Translations under genes and position numbers: made by a program
Shown: piece by piece, positions 51,946 through 63,620 of the stretch
How positions within the stretch are numbered: position 1 is the first letter of the stretch
How the letters are laid out: the number at the start of each line of letters is the position of its first letter
Assembly (NCBI RefSeq): GCF_030035675.1
Contig: NC_084500.1
Location: 13,141,100-13,205,099 of the forward strand
Source of the DNA: Rhineura floridana
Lineage: Eukaryota; Chordata; Lepidosauria; Squamata; Rhineuridae
Length of the DNA stretch: 64,000 nucleotides
Direction of reading: 5' to 3'
Notes under the pieces: generated by a model
What the model was told of the DNA's origin: nothing
The model's database searches: none
Seen by the model: the letters and a program-made list of their open reading frames with translations, nothing else

Positions 51946-52796
51946 TCCTCTCGGCTCGCAAGGCAGAAGGCAGGGGCCATTGCTAGCCAATTGTTTTTAT
52001 AGAGTTCTGTACTGGTGGCTTCAAATCACGGAACAGCGGGTTAAAAAAACCCACTGCAGCCAAGGTCCCCCCCCCCTTGTGGTTGGCTGGCACACGTCTG
52101 TTATTCTGTAGATAATTCTCTGCAGGCTTCATAAACTCATCTGGACAGTCATTCAGCAGAACTAACAGCAAATGAATTCCAATTTCCCCTCTGAATAGAA
52201 GCTCTTGGCCTTAAAAAATTATTGCATCTTTTTTTAAAGGAGCGTGGTATACAAACAAAGCGCAAGCTCTCTAATGGGAAAAGAATAAAGGAATGGGAAA
52301 TATATATATTGAAGGGGCGGGGGTTCAGTTGATGTACCACAAATGCCAAAGCTCTTGATTCTAATGATAGTGAGGGAGTGTCTTGTATCGTTATTTTTCT
52401 GCACAGAAAAATAACAGGCGGTGGCCCTTATATTATAAAGGCTGCTGCCTGTAATGCTATATAAGGGCAACTGTGCGTGGGCACAGTGGTGCCCTGGAGG
52501 TCTTCCCCTGGTGCCTATTAAAACCGCTAAGGCTCCCACTCACTGCCCCCTTGAAAAATGCATAGAGTTGAAGTTTGGACGAGTGACACTATTTCCCACT
52601 TTCTCTTTTAGCTCTATGTGCTTTTCAAACTTCAGATGAATTCCACTGGGTCTGACTTTTCATTTTTCGAAGGGATCCAAGGAAGTGTGGGTGCATGCGC
52701 ATGACGCTTTCAGTCTCTTGGGAGGGGGCTGATCCGAAACCCGGGGTGTGGGAGAGAGGAGAGGAGCTGGTGCCCACGGCACTAACTCAGAAATCC
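51946..52796. other. No recognised gene or repeat
   Basis: Unassigned sequence with short C and T runs. Confidence 0.35.
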
Positions 52797-52839
52797 AAAT
52801 GTGCCCCCTGGAAGGCCCCGAAAGGGTTGGTGACCCCTG
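52797..52839 (-). mobile_element. hAT-like family 1 fragment
   Basis: GTGCCCCCTGGAAGGCCCCG and GGTTGGTGACCCCTG. Confidence 0.35.
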
Positions 52840-53274
52840 TCTTACAGTATTAAAGTAAGCAGCTCTCCTAAATCCAGCACCAGAAAATATAAACAGGAGT
52901 GTAACCCCTGCAGTGCTCCAAATCCATCTGAGGTGAGGTGGTTGGCAACTCAGGGAAATGGCATTTTTAGGGTGTGGCAGCACCCCAGTGTTGGAACTGC
53001 CTCATGAGGGAGACTGGCCTGATGATTGCTCCGTTATTATTCCTGCACCCAGTAGAGACCTCTCTAATGAAATTGGAACTGGTAGTGGTGGTGTGGCTTT
53101 TAATTGCTGTGTCACTTTGGGGTTTTATTTTAATTGTTTGCTTCATATTATGTGTTTTATTCATCAGCTGCATGACTCGAAAGAGAGTCACCCTGAGGGA
53201 AGGGTCTTCAGAAAATTTAAATCCATGGTCATCTCAATGAGATCTTCACAAGTGGGCGGGTTCACATGAGAGAG
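52840..53274. other. No recognised feature
   Basis: Open frames on both strands overlap but none looks like a known protein. Confidence 0.35.
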
Positions 53275-53490
53275 TGTGGCCACATCTGCACCTTACATTT
53301 TCAAGCACTATTATACTATTGTGAATGCTCGTGCGTCCCCCTCCCAAAAAAACCCTGGGAATTGTAGTTTGTAATGGGTGCTGTTAGGAGATGCCCCTAT
53401 TCCCCTCCCAGAGCTACAATTCCCAGAGTGATTCATCAGTCAATCCCTCTTCCCAGGGAACTCTGCAAACTGTAGCTCTGTAATGCGAAG
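53275..53490. mobile_element. Palindromic MITE, family B
   Basis: CCTGGGAATTGTAGTTTGTA, AGAGCTACAATTCCCAGAGT, CAGGGAACTCTGCAAACTGT. Confidence 0.6.
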
Positions 53491-54007
53491 GCTTGTTTCC
53501 TGAATGTTTTGGTAACAATCGCCCTTGTGTGTTTGGGATTGGGGTTAAGCCCTCCAGGTCAGAAGGGCACGTCTTCCTGTTGGGCTTGACGCCATTTCCA
53601 CATTCAGCTACTGGCCCCAGTTCCAATTAAAGAGCTCTGCTTCATTAAAACACCCTGTTAATCATGCCCTTTTCTCTTAATTACATATAAGGGGAGGGGG
53701 GCATTTCCCTTAGACATCTCTTGAAGTTTAAAGTCTGGCCTTGAAGGGGAAAGGAGTGGTTCCTCAAGTAAAGACGGCCAGGCAGCCTAAATGAATTTGA
53801 CGCCATCAAGCGTCCCTTCTCCTAGGACATGATGTGCTTTCGCCGTAGGGCAATATTTGCGTCTGGCAAACCAATCCCTCCCCTTTATTATCTTTTATGC
53901 CTTTGACTGTGAAGGCAAAGAAGGTCAAGTGGGCGATGGATTTGAGGGAGATGGCAAGTGATCACAGTTGTCAATGCTTTGCCAAGGGGATTGCCGATTT
54001 TGTATAT
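53491..54007. other. No recognised feature
   Basis: Unassigned. Confidence 0.35.
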
Positions 54008-54125
54008 ATAGGGTTGCCTCCAGTGCTAGCCCTGCTCAGAGTAGACCTATGAAAGTTAATAGACTTGGCTAACATCGGTTCGTTACTTTCAGTGGGTATA
54101 CTCCGAGTAGAACTAGCATGGTTAT
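54008..54125. mobile_element. Palindromic MITE, family D
   Basis: CTGCTCAGAGTAGACCTATG and GGGTATACTCCGAGTAGAAC. Confidence 0.55.
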
Positions 54126-54136
54126 TGGCGGCCAGC

Positions 54137-54213
54137 TTGGCTGATGCTAAAGGATGATGGGAGATGTAGTCCAGAGACTTTGGGAGGGCCTCAGGTTCCA
54201 CATCCCTGGCATA
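54137..54213. mobile_element. Half copy of MITE family A
   Basis: GATGATGGGAGATGTAGTCC and CCTCAGGTTCCACATCCCTG. Confidence 0.5.
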
Positions 54214-54255
54214 GACAATGGTAAACGCATGAATACGTGCCTGCATACCTTCTAG

Positions 54256-54383
54256 GAGAGGGGAACCATTGGCCCTCCAGATGTTCCTGAGCGACAACTC
54301 CCATCAGCCCCAGCAAGCATGGCCAGTGGCCAGGGATGATGTAGTCCAGCAGCACCTAGAGGGCCTAAGGTTCCCCACACCTG
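54256..54383. mobile_element. Palindromic hAT-like MITE, family A
   Basis: AGAGGGGAACCATTGGCCCT and GGGCCTAAGGTTCCCCACAC plus CTG. Confidence 0.72.
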
Positions 54384-54892
54384 CTCTGACCCCATATGCC
54401 AACTGCTTGGGAATGGCTGCAGAGGCAAGCTTGTTTTTTTTTAAGTGCTCTTGCTGCAAATGAAGATAGATTTAGTTTTCTTTTATGATGCACATACAAA
54501 GGTAGAGGGGTGTAAAAACAAATAAGGTTCAGGTTTGTATTGTGTTTTCTGCAACAAGCCTCGGGCAGGGGTAGGCTGCCTATCTGCGATGTTGCAATTT
54601 CAAAATATTGCTTTTGACTTGCTCTTGGTGAGTTTTTTGTTTTTTTGGAGGGGGAGATTGTTTCTCTCCCTCCCTCCTTCTTTAATGTGCTTTAGGCTCC
54701 GTTTCTGTGCCTGGGTGCTCTGTTTGATGCGATAAGAGTTGGAGGCCAGAGCAGGTGCAGATTTGCCTCCGAGGGGAAAAAATCTTTAGCTTGAGATGAA
54801 GGTGCTTGGAAATCCATGTCAAACCAATAACGAAATGCCAGTCCTAGGTAGTGATATAAATAAAGGCAGGGGCAAGAAAGCAGAATCTGTGG
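54384..54892. other. No recognised feature
   Basis: Unassigned sequence with T-rich runs. Confidence 0.35.
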
Positions 54893-55125
54893 GTTGTAGC
54901 CAACTAAGTCCTACTCAGAGGACACAAATTTAAACTAATGAACCTAATTTTAACCCATCAGATTTAGTGATATTTTTATGGATGCTTTTTTTGACTGATT
55001 TTATCTTTATGTGTTATATACTGCCTTGATAGATGTCTATGCAAGTGAAGATTATAAGTAAGTAGTCGTGTCTGTTGACTTCAGTGGGTCTACTCTGAGT
55101 AGGACTAGCATTGAACACACCCCTG
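54893..55125. mobile_element. Palindromic MITE, family D, split by an insert
   Basis: GTTGTAGCCAACTAAGTCCT is at the left and CTACTCTGAGTAGGACTAGC at the right; 54966-55050 looks like an L2-like tail inserted between them. Confidence 0.4.
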
Positions 55126-55348
55126 TAGTCCTTATTTATTTTTTATTTTAATTTGTATTTGAGTGTGCGTATGCTAAAATGAACGCATCTATCCATCTTC
55201 AGTTCTCTCCGATTCTCCTTTTTCTGATCTTGAATTCAATTCTCCACATTTGCAGATTTATTTATTTTTTAAATCTTTATGGAAATTCTTAAGCATTGTA
55301 GTGTGAGTTTCTCCTAATGAACACATTTTTCTATGCAGTTTTGTATAT

Positions 55349-55394
55349 TCTCTCTCTCTCTCTCTCTCACTCTCACACACACACACACACACAC
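55349..55394 (+). repeat. (CT)n(CA)n microsatellite
   Basis: About ten CT units followed by about ten CA units. Confidence 0.9.
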
Positions 55395-55802
55395 ATTTTG
55401 TATCCATCGCTTGGCTGGAGAACTACATTGCAAAATTTGGAAAAGTGTGATTTTCCATTAAGAATAGAGCAGTTGGCTGCTTTTTGTGTCTGTTGAAAAG
55501 GGAAACTCCTGGTTGTGCCTGTTGAAGCCCGTTATGCAACAACTCAGATACCAAATATTGCTTTATTTGGTATTGCAGGTTTTCAATTTCATTGTTTGTT
55601 TATATACAGTATTTATTATTTTTTGTAAATTGCTGAGAGTCTGTCTTGGTATTAAGCAGTATGTGAACGTATGACATAACATAATACGTGAAGGATGGCT
55701 GTGTTTCAGTTCGCGTATTGTTTCAGAAAGTACAGATTTGGTTTATTAGCCTTTAAATGCACACTGAATCAAATTTCCCCCCAGATTCCTTGTGTGTACA
55801 TG

Positions 55803-55942
55803 CACGGGTGTAAGGAACCTTTGGCTCTCCAGAATTTGCTGAATTTCAGCTCCCATCTTCCCATGCCATTGGCCATGTTTGTTGGGGCTGATGGGAGTTG
55901 CAGTTCAGTAGCATCTGGAAAGTTACAGACATCCCATTCCTG
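55803..55942. mobile_element. Palindromic hAT-like MITE, family A
   Basis: CACGGGTGTAAGGAACCTTT and AGTTACAGACATCCCATTCC are worn arms; GGGGCTGATGGGAGTTGCAG is conserved. Confidence 0.6.
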
Positions 55943-56007
55943 GTGTATATGCTATAAACCTTGGCTAGTTTTATAGGTGGACATCATCCTGGATTATAGC
56001 CCTCCTC

Positions 56008-56105
56008 AGGTTGGTGCCTTCCCAATGTTGTTGTACTACAGCTCCCATAATCCCTGGCCCCTGTCAATGGTGGCTGGGGCTGGAGGGCACCACGTTGGGG
56101 AAGAG
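56008..56105. mobile_element. Palindromic hAT-like MITE, family A (worn)
   Basis: TGTTGTACTACAGCTCCCAT and GGAGGGCACCACGTTGGGGA. Confidence 0.45.
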
Positions 56106-56393
56106 GCTGGCTTAGACCATCTATCATGGGAGTCTGTGTTGAGGGAAGGCCAGTGAACCCTGTCCCTTTGCCCCTGGGGGTGTGAGACCTGGGTGTCGAG
56201 CATGTGGAGATTCAGTTCCTTTTCTCTCTCAACTGTACCTTGTTCAGGTTGTGGCCTCCTTTCTCTTTCTCTTAGAAGTTAATGGGAGGCACTTGAGAAG
56301 TTATCGAGCCAGGCGCCAGAGGGCATACACTAGTGCAAATTTGTTTTGGGGTCACTGAAGTTCCTTGGAAGCTTAGGCAAGGCTCCTTAAGAA

Positions 56394-56748
56394 CAGGGGT
56401 TGGGAAACTGCAGGTCTGGGGGCTGAATCCGACCCTCCAGGCCTCTCTGCTTGGCCCTTGGAACTCTTCCCATGCCACACTCCTTACTCTCCCTGCTTCA
56501 AACTGAGAGTGTTTTTGCTTGGCTGGGATGCGTCCTGGAACTTTGATCATGCCTCTTCCTTACCTGGATGGAGGATGGAGGGACATGTGTGAATGTGTGT
56601 AGAAACTAGCCTGCTGCGCAAAGGTCAATTTTAAATTAGTTGCTCTGCCCACTTTTGCCTCTGGCTCCGCCCACCACTGGCATGTGGCCTCCGGAAGGTT
56701 GCCCAGAAAGGAACGTGGCCCTTGGACTGAAAATGTTCCCCACCTCTG
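56394..56748 (-). mobile_element. Non-autonomous hAT-like element, family 1, with target duplication
   Basis: 355 bp from CAGGGGTTGGGAAACTGCAG to GAAAATGTTCCCCACCTCTG. Flanks CTTAAGAA (56386-56393) and CTTAAGGA (56749-56756) agree 7 of 8. This is the best-defined copy of the family and supports the hAT label. Confidence 0.82.
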
Positions 56749-56934
56749 CTTAAGGAGAGCAGTCAGTTAGGAGTTGTTGGAAAGATGGAAGAGTTTCTCA
56801 GCACTGATGCAGAGCTGGGTTCCCAAAAGGCAGGAAGTTTTGAAGACATGTCTCTGAATTTATCCAATGAGACGTAGCTAGATAAAGCACAGGAGGCTAT
56901 CAAAATGGGGGTGTCAACTGCACAGGAAGTGGAA

Positions 56935-57450
56935 TGGAGGAAGCTGCCTTCTGCTGAATTTTAGACTATTAGTGCTGTCTACACCAGGAATTCCCAAACT
57001 CTGGTCTGTGGACCATCAGTGGTCCATGAGCTTCATTCAGGTGATCTGATGGAGTGCCCACGCTACCTATTCATATTGGTTTCTAACTGTATTTTTATTC
57101 CTCTTATTTCTTATGTCGGGTTTCATTCTATGGAATTCAAACCGTAACGCAATAAAATACAATAGGTAAGAAATCAAAGAAGCAATAAAAATTACAATTA
57201 AAAATGTGCATGTAACAGCACATTACAGTTGCTACAACAGGCAGAAAAATGATTAAATGGTCCGCTAAGACCCTCAGAAATTGTCAAATGGTCCATGGAG
57301 AAAAAGGTTTGGGAACCCCTGGTCTGCACTGACTGGCAGCACCTCTCTGGGATTTCAGACAGGTGCCTTTTTCGGGCACAGGCTGGGGATTGAACCTGGG
57401 ATCTTTTGCATGCAAAGCAATTGCTCTACCACTGAGCTATGTCCTTGTGA
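56935..57450 (-). mobile_element. tRNA-Ala-derived SINE split by a hAT-like element
   Basis: The 3' part is 56935-56984 (GAAGCTGCCTTCTGCTGAAT) and the 5' part 57330-57450 (GGATTGAACCTGGGATCTTT, CATGCAAAGCAATTGCTCTA). Between them lies the family C element, with the SINE octamer duplicated. Confidence 0.75.
56985..57321 (+). mobile_element. Non-autonomous hAT-like element, family C, nested in a SINE
   Basis: 337 bp from CAGGAATTCCCAAACTCTGG to AAGGTTTGGGAACCCCTG. The SINE octamer is repeated at both sides: GTCTACAC (56977-56984) and GTCTGCAC (57322-57329). It must be younger than the SINE. Confidence 0.85.
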
Positions 57451-58587
57451 AAACCCATAGCATATCAGAGAAGCCAAGAAATCTGATGGCAAGATGTATT
57501 TTCTAAGCTTGGCACGAGAAATGTCGAACCTGGTGTGGGATGTTTATCTGACAAAAGAAATATTATTTTGTATGATGCGACATGTATTACAGTAAAACTT
57601 TTTTTAATGCTTCACAGAGGGTGCTGTCAGAGAGTAATAAGCTAATCGTCCTTTCCACAATGTGGACCTGAATTTATGGGCGCTTCTAGACGGCCTGTTT
57701 ATTGAGCATCCGTTCCCATTTTGTGTGCAGGGAGATTTGGCGACGTCCATTTAATGAGCAAATCAGAATGAGAATTCTGATTCACTTGCAGGGAGGTTAG
57801 ATGATGTGGTGTCAAAACAAGCATTACCCCACATTTTCCAGTCCATTTCCCTATCACTTTCTGTATCACAAAAAAAGTCTGGTCTTTTGGAGAAAGTGAG
57901 TTTTTGAGCTAGAGTGCCAAATAAACTATAATTGCACAACCTCAATTTGTGGGTATTTGATTGAATCCCACCTAAAAATAGCGGCAGTCTCTGGAAGCAC
58001 CCTGTGGCTCAGGATAGCAGATCTGTAACGGTTCTCTCTCTCTCTAAAGCTGATCTCTGTGTATATATATAAACTCAAAGCTCCTATTCCTGTCTTTCCT
58101 AATCTAAGGGACCAAAGAGAAATATTATATTGATTTTCCCTAACAAGAGCCTTTTGTTTAAAAAGGGCCGAGGGAGATATAACTGACAGCTCTCTGGTAA
58201 AATGAGAATCAAGCCTTATGGAGAGCAGGGATGAAACAGAGGTTTGCATGAATTCCAATTTGTCCTAATTTATCCCCATCCCAAAATTAATCGCTCTGTG
58301 TGTGTGTGGATATAAAAATACAGATATTTAAGTGCAGAGTTATGTAAGGTGTGACTTTAAATCAAATATTAGATCGTCCCAGCTCTACTGTGGAGCTTTA
58401 ACTAAACAAGGAATGAGGCTTCTCAATATGGTTTGGCTAGCTATGAAGGCATAATCTCTTCCTAATTTGCCACAAGGAAGACAGACACACAGACACACAC
58501 ACACACACACAGAGCCACAAGAACTCTAGTTTAGCCTGAAGATCTGTGTTTCTTTTTGGTATGCTTAGAATGATAGTTTCCTAGAAG
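57451..58587. other. No recognised gene; one (CA)n run
   Basis: Short (CA)n at 58488-58512. The rest may hold unclassified repeats; no exon is seen. Confidence 0.35.
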
Positions 58588-58715
58588 CAATAAAAACATC
58601 AAAAGAACCCCACTGGATCAGGCCAAAGGGGGCCCATCTAATCCAGCGTCCTGTTCTCACAGTGGCCAACCAGATGCCCCAACAGGAACCCTGCAAGGAG
58701 GACCTATTTTCTGTT
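58588..58715 (-). mobile_element. CR1 3' end, - strand
   Basis: CCAGCGTCCTGTTCTCACAG and TGGCCAACCAGATGCCCCAA. Confidence 0.65.
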
Positions 58716-59514
58716 ATTTTACCTTGAAAATTGAAGGTTTAAGAACCTTCTCAGGGTGGCTCATGTATAAAACTAAGCAATGCAATAAAAATACAGATGG
58801 CTAAGACTTCTAAATCTGTAGAAGCGTGGTGATAGAATAAAGTTAGCCTTCTCTCAAATTTCGGGTAGCATGCAAGGTATAAACTATATCCAGATAATAA
58901 AATCTAGCACATTGATTAAATGCTTTGTTGAAAACATCTGTGGAATATGCTGGAAAGCCGGGGACTTTTTTTTTGAAAAGAATGTTTTTGCCTAGCGCCG
59001 CAATAACATCAAACCTAGCCCCTTGAGAGCCTCCCTCGCAAGAGCATTCTATATTTTTAGAGCAGTGGTTCTAGGGCCTAACTTGAAAACCACAGCATCC
59101 CTCACAAGAACATACTCGCAGTGGGCGTCAGGCTTGCTTGTGGGGAAACTGGAAGCTTGGAATTCTGCTTTGAAGCAAACTACCGTTCCCCTGGTCAGGA
59201 AAACTGGTACGCTAGCACTGGGCCTGTTGGATTATGGGTACATCCTGTGACAAGCTGGACCTTAATTGCTTTTCAGGCCATGTAACTGGCCACCTGACGA
59301 GAGAAATTGTACACACTTATATAGCACACGCCTTCACTGATTGTGTATTTGTCTTAGGCATCCTTATGTGTAGCCAGAGTGTCACCATCCACACGTGAAA
59401 GGAGGGTGTCACCTGGCCCAGGGGAAGGGGGTACCCAGAGGTTTGCAAAAGTACAAGAAGTATTTTTTAAAAAGAAAAACCCAAAGAGATAGAGGAGGGA
59501 TGGGTACTCTTAGT
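58716..59514. other. No recognised feature
   Basis: The part 58730-59110 (CTAGCCCCTTGAGAGCCTCC) may be old LINE; nothing firm. Confidence 0.3.
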
Positions 59515-59900
59515 GGGCACTAGGGATAGGTGAGAAGTTCAATTCAGTTTGCATTTAAAGCTGAATTTATCATATTTGAGAATATGAGAACTGAAACACA
59601 GCCATCCTTCGAAATTCGCACTTATCCGAATTTTGTAATGCAGTTCTGTAAGCAATGTTTACAAAAATACATACTTTAGGGGAAATTGTGCACAAAACCA
59701 ATACGTTGGTGAAAATACTGTGCCAAAATAAATTATATTAGGATAAATGGCTTGCAAAAATGTGTACATTAGTCCAAACTGCCTACAAAAAATGTATTTC
59801 TTAGGAGAAAATTGCACTAAAATGCTGGAGAATTTTCATGAGGATTTTTTTTTTAAAAAAAATTGCAAATTGCTGCAGAAATGGGGAGGACCACATTTAA
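59515..59900 (+). repeat. Dispersed repeat with degenerate ~30-bp internal periodicity
   Basis: AAAATACATACTTTAGGGGA, AAATGTGTACATTAGTCC and AAATGTATTTCTTAGGAGAA recur about every 30-60 bp. A reverse relative lies at ~55270-55345 (TTTCTCCTAATGAACACATT). Confidence 0.45.
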
Positions 59901-59987
59901 GATTAGAAAAACTAGAAGCAGAGAGAACCGAAATGGGCAGATCATTCCGTCCCTGGTGGACACAGAATGCTAACTTGGAGAATTTGC

Positions 59988-60075
59988 AGCTTTGGGTCCC
60001 CCAAATGTTGCTGGACTACCATCGTCCCTAGCCATCTTAGCCGAGGGCCAGGGATGATGGGCGTTGTAAGCTATA
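59988..60075. mobile_element. Palindromic hAT-like MITE, family A (worn)
   Basis: CCAAATGTTGCTGGACTACC and CCAGGGATGATGGGCGTTGT. Confidence 0.5.
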
Positions 60076-60885
60076 GGCTGGTCCACTGGGGCTAGTGGGG
60101 CACTGCTCCACCAACCTTCGTCTGTCCTCAGCCAGCCCGCACCTGCCTGCCTTCTTACTGACAGCCAGTCACTGGCTGTCAGCTTCCTCCTCCTAGGCTC
60201 AGTGTTGCCCTTGTAGAACTCAGCAGGATGAAGGAGAGGAACTAAGCTAGATTTAATTGGCTTTGTTTGTCATTGGCTCTGGCTCTCCCTTGCCTTCCGC
60301 CCCACCAGTCCCAATGGGCATCAGCCACCATTGGTTGTAGATGTAGGGAGGGGAGGACAAAAAATACTGGGTGGGAAGGAGCATGTAATGGAGTATCCTG
60401 GATTGATTGGCTGGCTGGAACCCAGAACAGCAGCAGTTTGTTTACACTGCAACATTTTGTTGCAGGCCCTGCTTTAACTGGCTAGGCATGACGTGGATTT
60501 GCAGGGATCGGCACTGATCTTAGGATAGTGCATGGCTGCAGGCATAAGCTGTGCTCAGCTGTCAATCTGGCATCCAAAACAGCTGCCTTTCTGCAGCGGC
60601 CTAGGCGACATCTAGGCTAGAGTTCTTCCTGAGCAAAGTGTTGGAAATGTAATTTCAAGAATGCAGACTCTGTCTGGTTGAGAATGTGAAATAAGTTTCA
60701 AAAAGAGAGAAAGAAATTGGCCGAATGTGACAGCTGTGTAAGACACCTGAGAACCTCGTTCGCTGGTGAGGGTGTGCGGATCCAAGTTCTTAAAAGATAC
60801 TTCCAGGGCAGATAGAGAGGTGAAATTTGCCATGCTTGCCAGCCTCACCCAAATGTTCAGATTTTTCTAAAAACCAAGTTGTAGG
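60076..60885. other. No recognised gene
   Basis: The start (GGCTGGTCCACTGGGGCTAG) resembles 46344; 60440-60470 resembles 51610-51645 (CTGCAACATTTTGTT). These may be one unclassified repeat family. Confidence 0.3.
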
Positions 60886-61075
60886 AATATAGGGAGCTGC
60901 CTTTTATTGAGTCAGACCATTGGGTCCATCTAGCTCAGTACTGTCTGCACTGACTGGCAGCGGCTCTCCAGGTTTCCAAGCAGGGGACATTCCTAGCCCT
61001 ACTTGGACATGCCGGGGATTGACCCTGGGACCTTCTGCGTGCACGGCAGATGCTCTACCCACAGAGCTATGGCTC
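60886..61075 (-). mobile_element. tRNA-Ala-derived SINE, near complete
   Basis: Complement: ATAGCTCTGTGGGTAGAGCA, CACGCAGAAGGTCCCAGG, GTCAATCCCCGGCATGTCC, GAGCTAGATGGACCCAATGG, and ends GGCAGCTCCCTATATTCC. Confidence 0.77.
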
Positions 61076-61326
61076 TACCTCTCTTTTTGAACACACACGT
61101 GTAGTGCTCAGCTTAGAGCGAACCAGAGCAAAGACAGGTTGGAACGTTAAGGGGGGGGAGTTCCGTTTCCCCTTCACTCCTTTAGTCAGCCATGGTTTGG
61201 GGAAGGGAAGAGGTTTCCGGTGGCAGCCAGGGGCCGCTTGCCGAATGCAAACTGGACATCATTAGATGAAATGGCAGGGGGGTCCTGAAGCCACCCCAGC
61301 TGTGGAATTGCTAGGTCACCTTAAAG

Positions 61327-61401
61327 CAGGGGTGAGGGACCTGCATGGTTGCCAGACATTGCCGGACTACAACTCCCGTCATCCCTGACCCTTGGCCGTA
61401 G
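61327..61401. mobile_element. Half copy of MITE family A
   Basis: CAGGGGTGAGGGACCTGCAT and GGACTACAACTCCCGTCATC. Confidence 0.55.
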
Positions 61402-61563
61402 TCTTTGTGGATACAAGAGAGGAGTGTCGAACTCCTCTAAGTTGGAGGACCAAACTCTCTCTGCCCAAGTTGATGCTGAGGAGTGACACTCAGAGCTATA
61501 TTGGCAAAGGGAAGGCATTCACCTGGCACCTCTGGTGAGCTGTCTGTTTTTCAGTGTTTACAG

Positions 61564-61706
61564 CAGGGGGCGAGGAGCGCCTGTGCCCCTCCAGATGCTG
61601 TTGGACTCCGGCTCCCATCAGCCCCAGCCACCATGGCCAAGGACCAGGAACAATGGCAGTTGCAGTCCAACGACATCTGGAGGGGCACAGGTGTTCCGCG
61701 CCCCTG
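61564..61706. mobile_element. Palindromic hAT-like MITE, family A
   Basis: CAGGGGGCGAGGAGCGCCTG and CACAGGTGTTCCGCGCCCCT plus G are mirrored ends. Confidence 0.75.
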
Positions 61707-62067
61707 TTCTAATCTCTGATCTGCATGTGCGCGTGCGTGGCCAATTGGAGACTGGAGTGAGTCAAAAGCCAATCGCTCTTGGATTAATAAAACTCTTAGA
61801 TGTATTATATGAGTCCGTCGATTGCTCCAAAATACTTTGCATGCGTTATCCTAGTTACCCTTACAACAGCCTGATAAAGTACGCTAGCGTTTTTTGTCCT
61901 AATTTTAGATGGTAGGTTGTAGCTGAGGGGATAGGGGCTTGTTTAAGGTCACCCATCTTTGATGGTGTGGACAATTGGGTGGGCATCTCCCTTCACGCCC
62001 GGCTTGACACCTGGCTGGTTGCGCTGGAGACAGGAATGCTGGATCTGACAGACCTTTTGGTCTTTTC

Positions 62068-62203
62068 CAGGGGTGGCTAACCCTAACCATTCACATGTTG
62101 AACTTGAGCTCCCACTGTTTTTCACCATTGGCCACGCTTGCTGAGGCTGATGGGAGTTGGAGTTCAGCAATGTCAGTGGTGGGCACCTGGTTCCCTATCC
62201 CTG
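62068..62203. mobile_element. Palindromic hAT-like MITE, family A
   Basis: CAGGGGTGGCTAACCCTAAC and CACCTGGTTCCCTATCCCTG. Confidence 0.68.
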
Positions 62204-62314
62204 GTCTAACACTACACAGTGTATATTATGGCTTGGATTCGAGAGATGTACATTCAAATCCCACCGTGTAAAAAATTACAAGCATCTCCCTTATCAAAAT
62301 AATACATTGTGCAT

Positions 62315-62512
62315 TAATACATTTAAAGCACATTCGGTGCACATTTAAAGCATGTAACCTCCTCCAAAGAATCATAGGAAGTATAGTTTGTTAAGGGTGT
62401 TGGGAAGTTGTAGCTCTGTGAGGGGAAAACTACAGTTCCCAGGATTCTTTAAGGGAAGTCATGTGCTTTAAATGTGTGTTGGATGTGCTTTAAATGTATG
62501 GTGTGGACCTTG
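62315..62512. mobile_element. Palindromic MITE, family B
   Basis: TACATTTAAAGCACATTCGG and GCTTTAAATGTATGGTGTGG; CCTCCAAAGAATCATAGGAA and CCAGGATTCTTTAAGGGAAG arms. Confidence 0.65.
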
Positions 62513-63012
62513 TGTGTGAGACAGGTTGTCCACCCAGCATTAAAAAGCCGGTAAACTCAACTGCGTGGCCTAGTTAATGAAAAGGCTCAATTCCATCTGT
62601 AACCCGTTTAAATCAATAATTAACAACAGATCATTCTGACTGGCTGTCTGCCGTAAAAATGTCAGAAGGATGTGAGCCAGGAGGAGGGGAAGAAACAACC
62701 CTCAAAAGATATTTCACCATCTACTTTTTAAAAAAAGAACAGGGTAATTTGTTTTTCATTCCTTTTTAACAGAGAGGAGACTCTGCAAAAAATTGTATTT
62801 GGCTAAATCTTGACTCCCTTTCCACCCCCAACTGGGTTGCTCCCCCCCCCAAGTGATAACAAGGAGGGTGGATTCCACCCAAGCACGTTTGCACTACTCT
62901 GCATTATTACTAACAACCACTTCACACTAGGTAGGATACTTAGAACACCATACCAAAACGCACGCACACAAACCTCTTGGCAAATACCCTGGGGTGGTGG
63001 CAAGTTCTCTAG
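62513..63012. other. No recognised feature
   Basis: Unassigned sequence with C-runs. Confidence 0.35.
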
Positions 63013-63013
63013 G

Positions 63014-63190
63014 GAAGGGCCGCAGCTAAGTGGCAGAGCATATGCTTTGCATGCAGGAAGCCCCCGGTTTGATCCCTGGCAGGGCTTAGGAGGAACCCTT
63101 TGCCTGGAACCCTGGAGAGCGGCTGCCAGTCAGTGTAAACAATATTGGGCTAGATGGACCAAGAGTCGTTCCATATGCTTCTGCTTAAAA
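63014..63190 (+). mobile_element. tRNA-Ala-derived SINE
   Basis: GGGCCGCAGCTAAGTGGCAG then AGCATATGCTTTGCATGCAG, GGTTTGATCCCTGGCAGGGC; then GGGCTAGATGGACCAAGAGT. Confidence 0.74.
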
Positions 63191-63620
63191 TAGATTCTTA
63201 TGGGTGGGAGTTCAAGCCGCTTACATGGACAGAAGTACATCCAGGGTGTCCCCCCCCCCCAAATTTATTTATTTTGTACCGGACAAACCTTGCTAATCAT
63301 GCTAAAATCCACCAGCCCTCCCTCTCTCCCTTGATTCCGCTTGCAGTTCACTTCCCAAACCAGCAGCACCCAGACTTCTTGGGCCAGCCTTTATGCCGAT
63401 TGCATCACTTCTTAAACACACGCGTGCTCACTTTAGCATGTTCCCAAGGCACCTTGCCTACACTCTAATTAATGAGATGGAGAGGTGTCGTCCTTTGTTT
63501 CTCTCTCTCTCTCTATCCCCCCCCCCCAAAAAAAACCTGCTATCACAAGATCAGCCCAAGAGATCATGTTTTCAAGATTCCTCCTTCCTCCAAATGTTTT
63601 AAGGTCTGGAGCGGGCTTAC

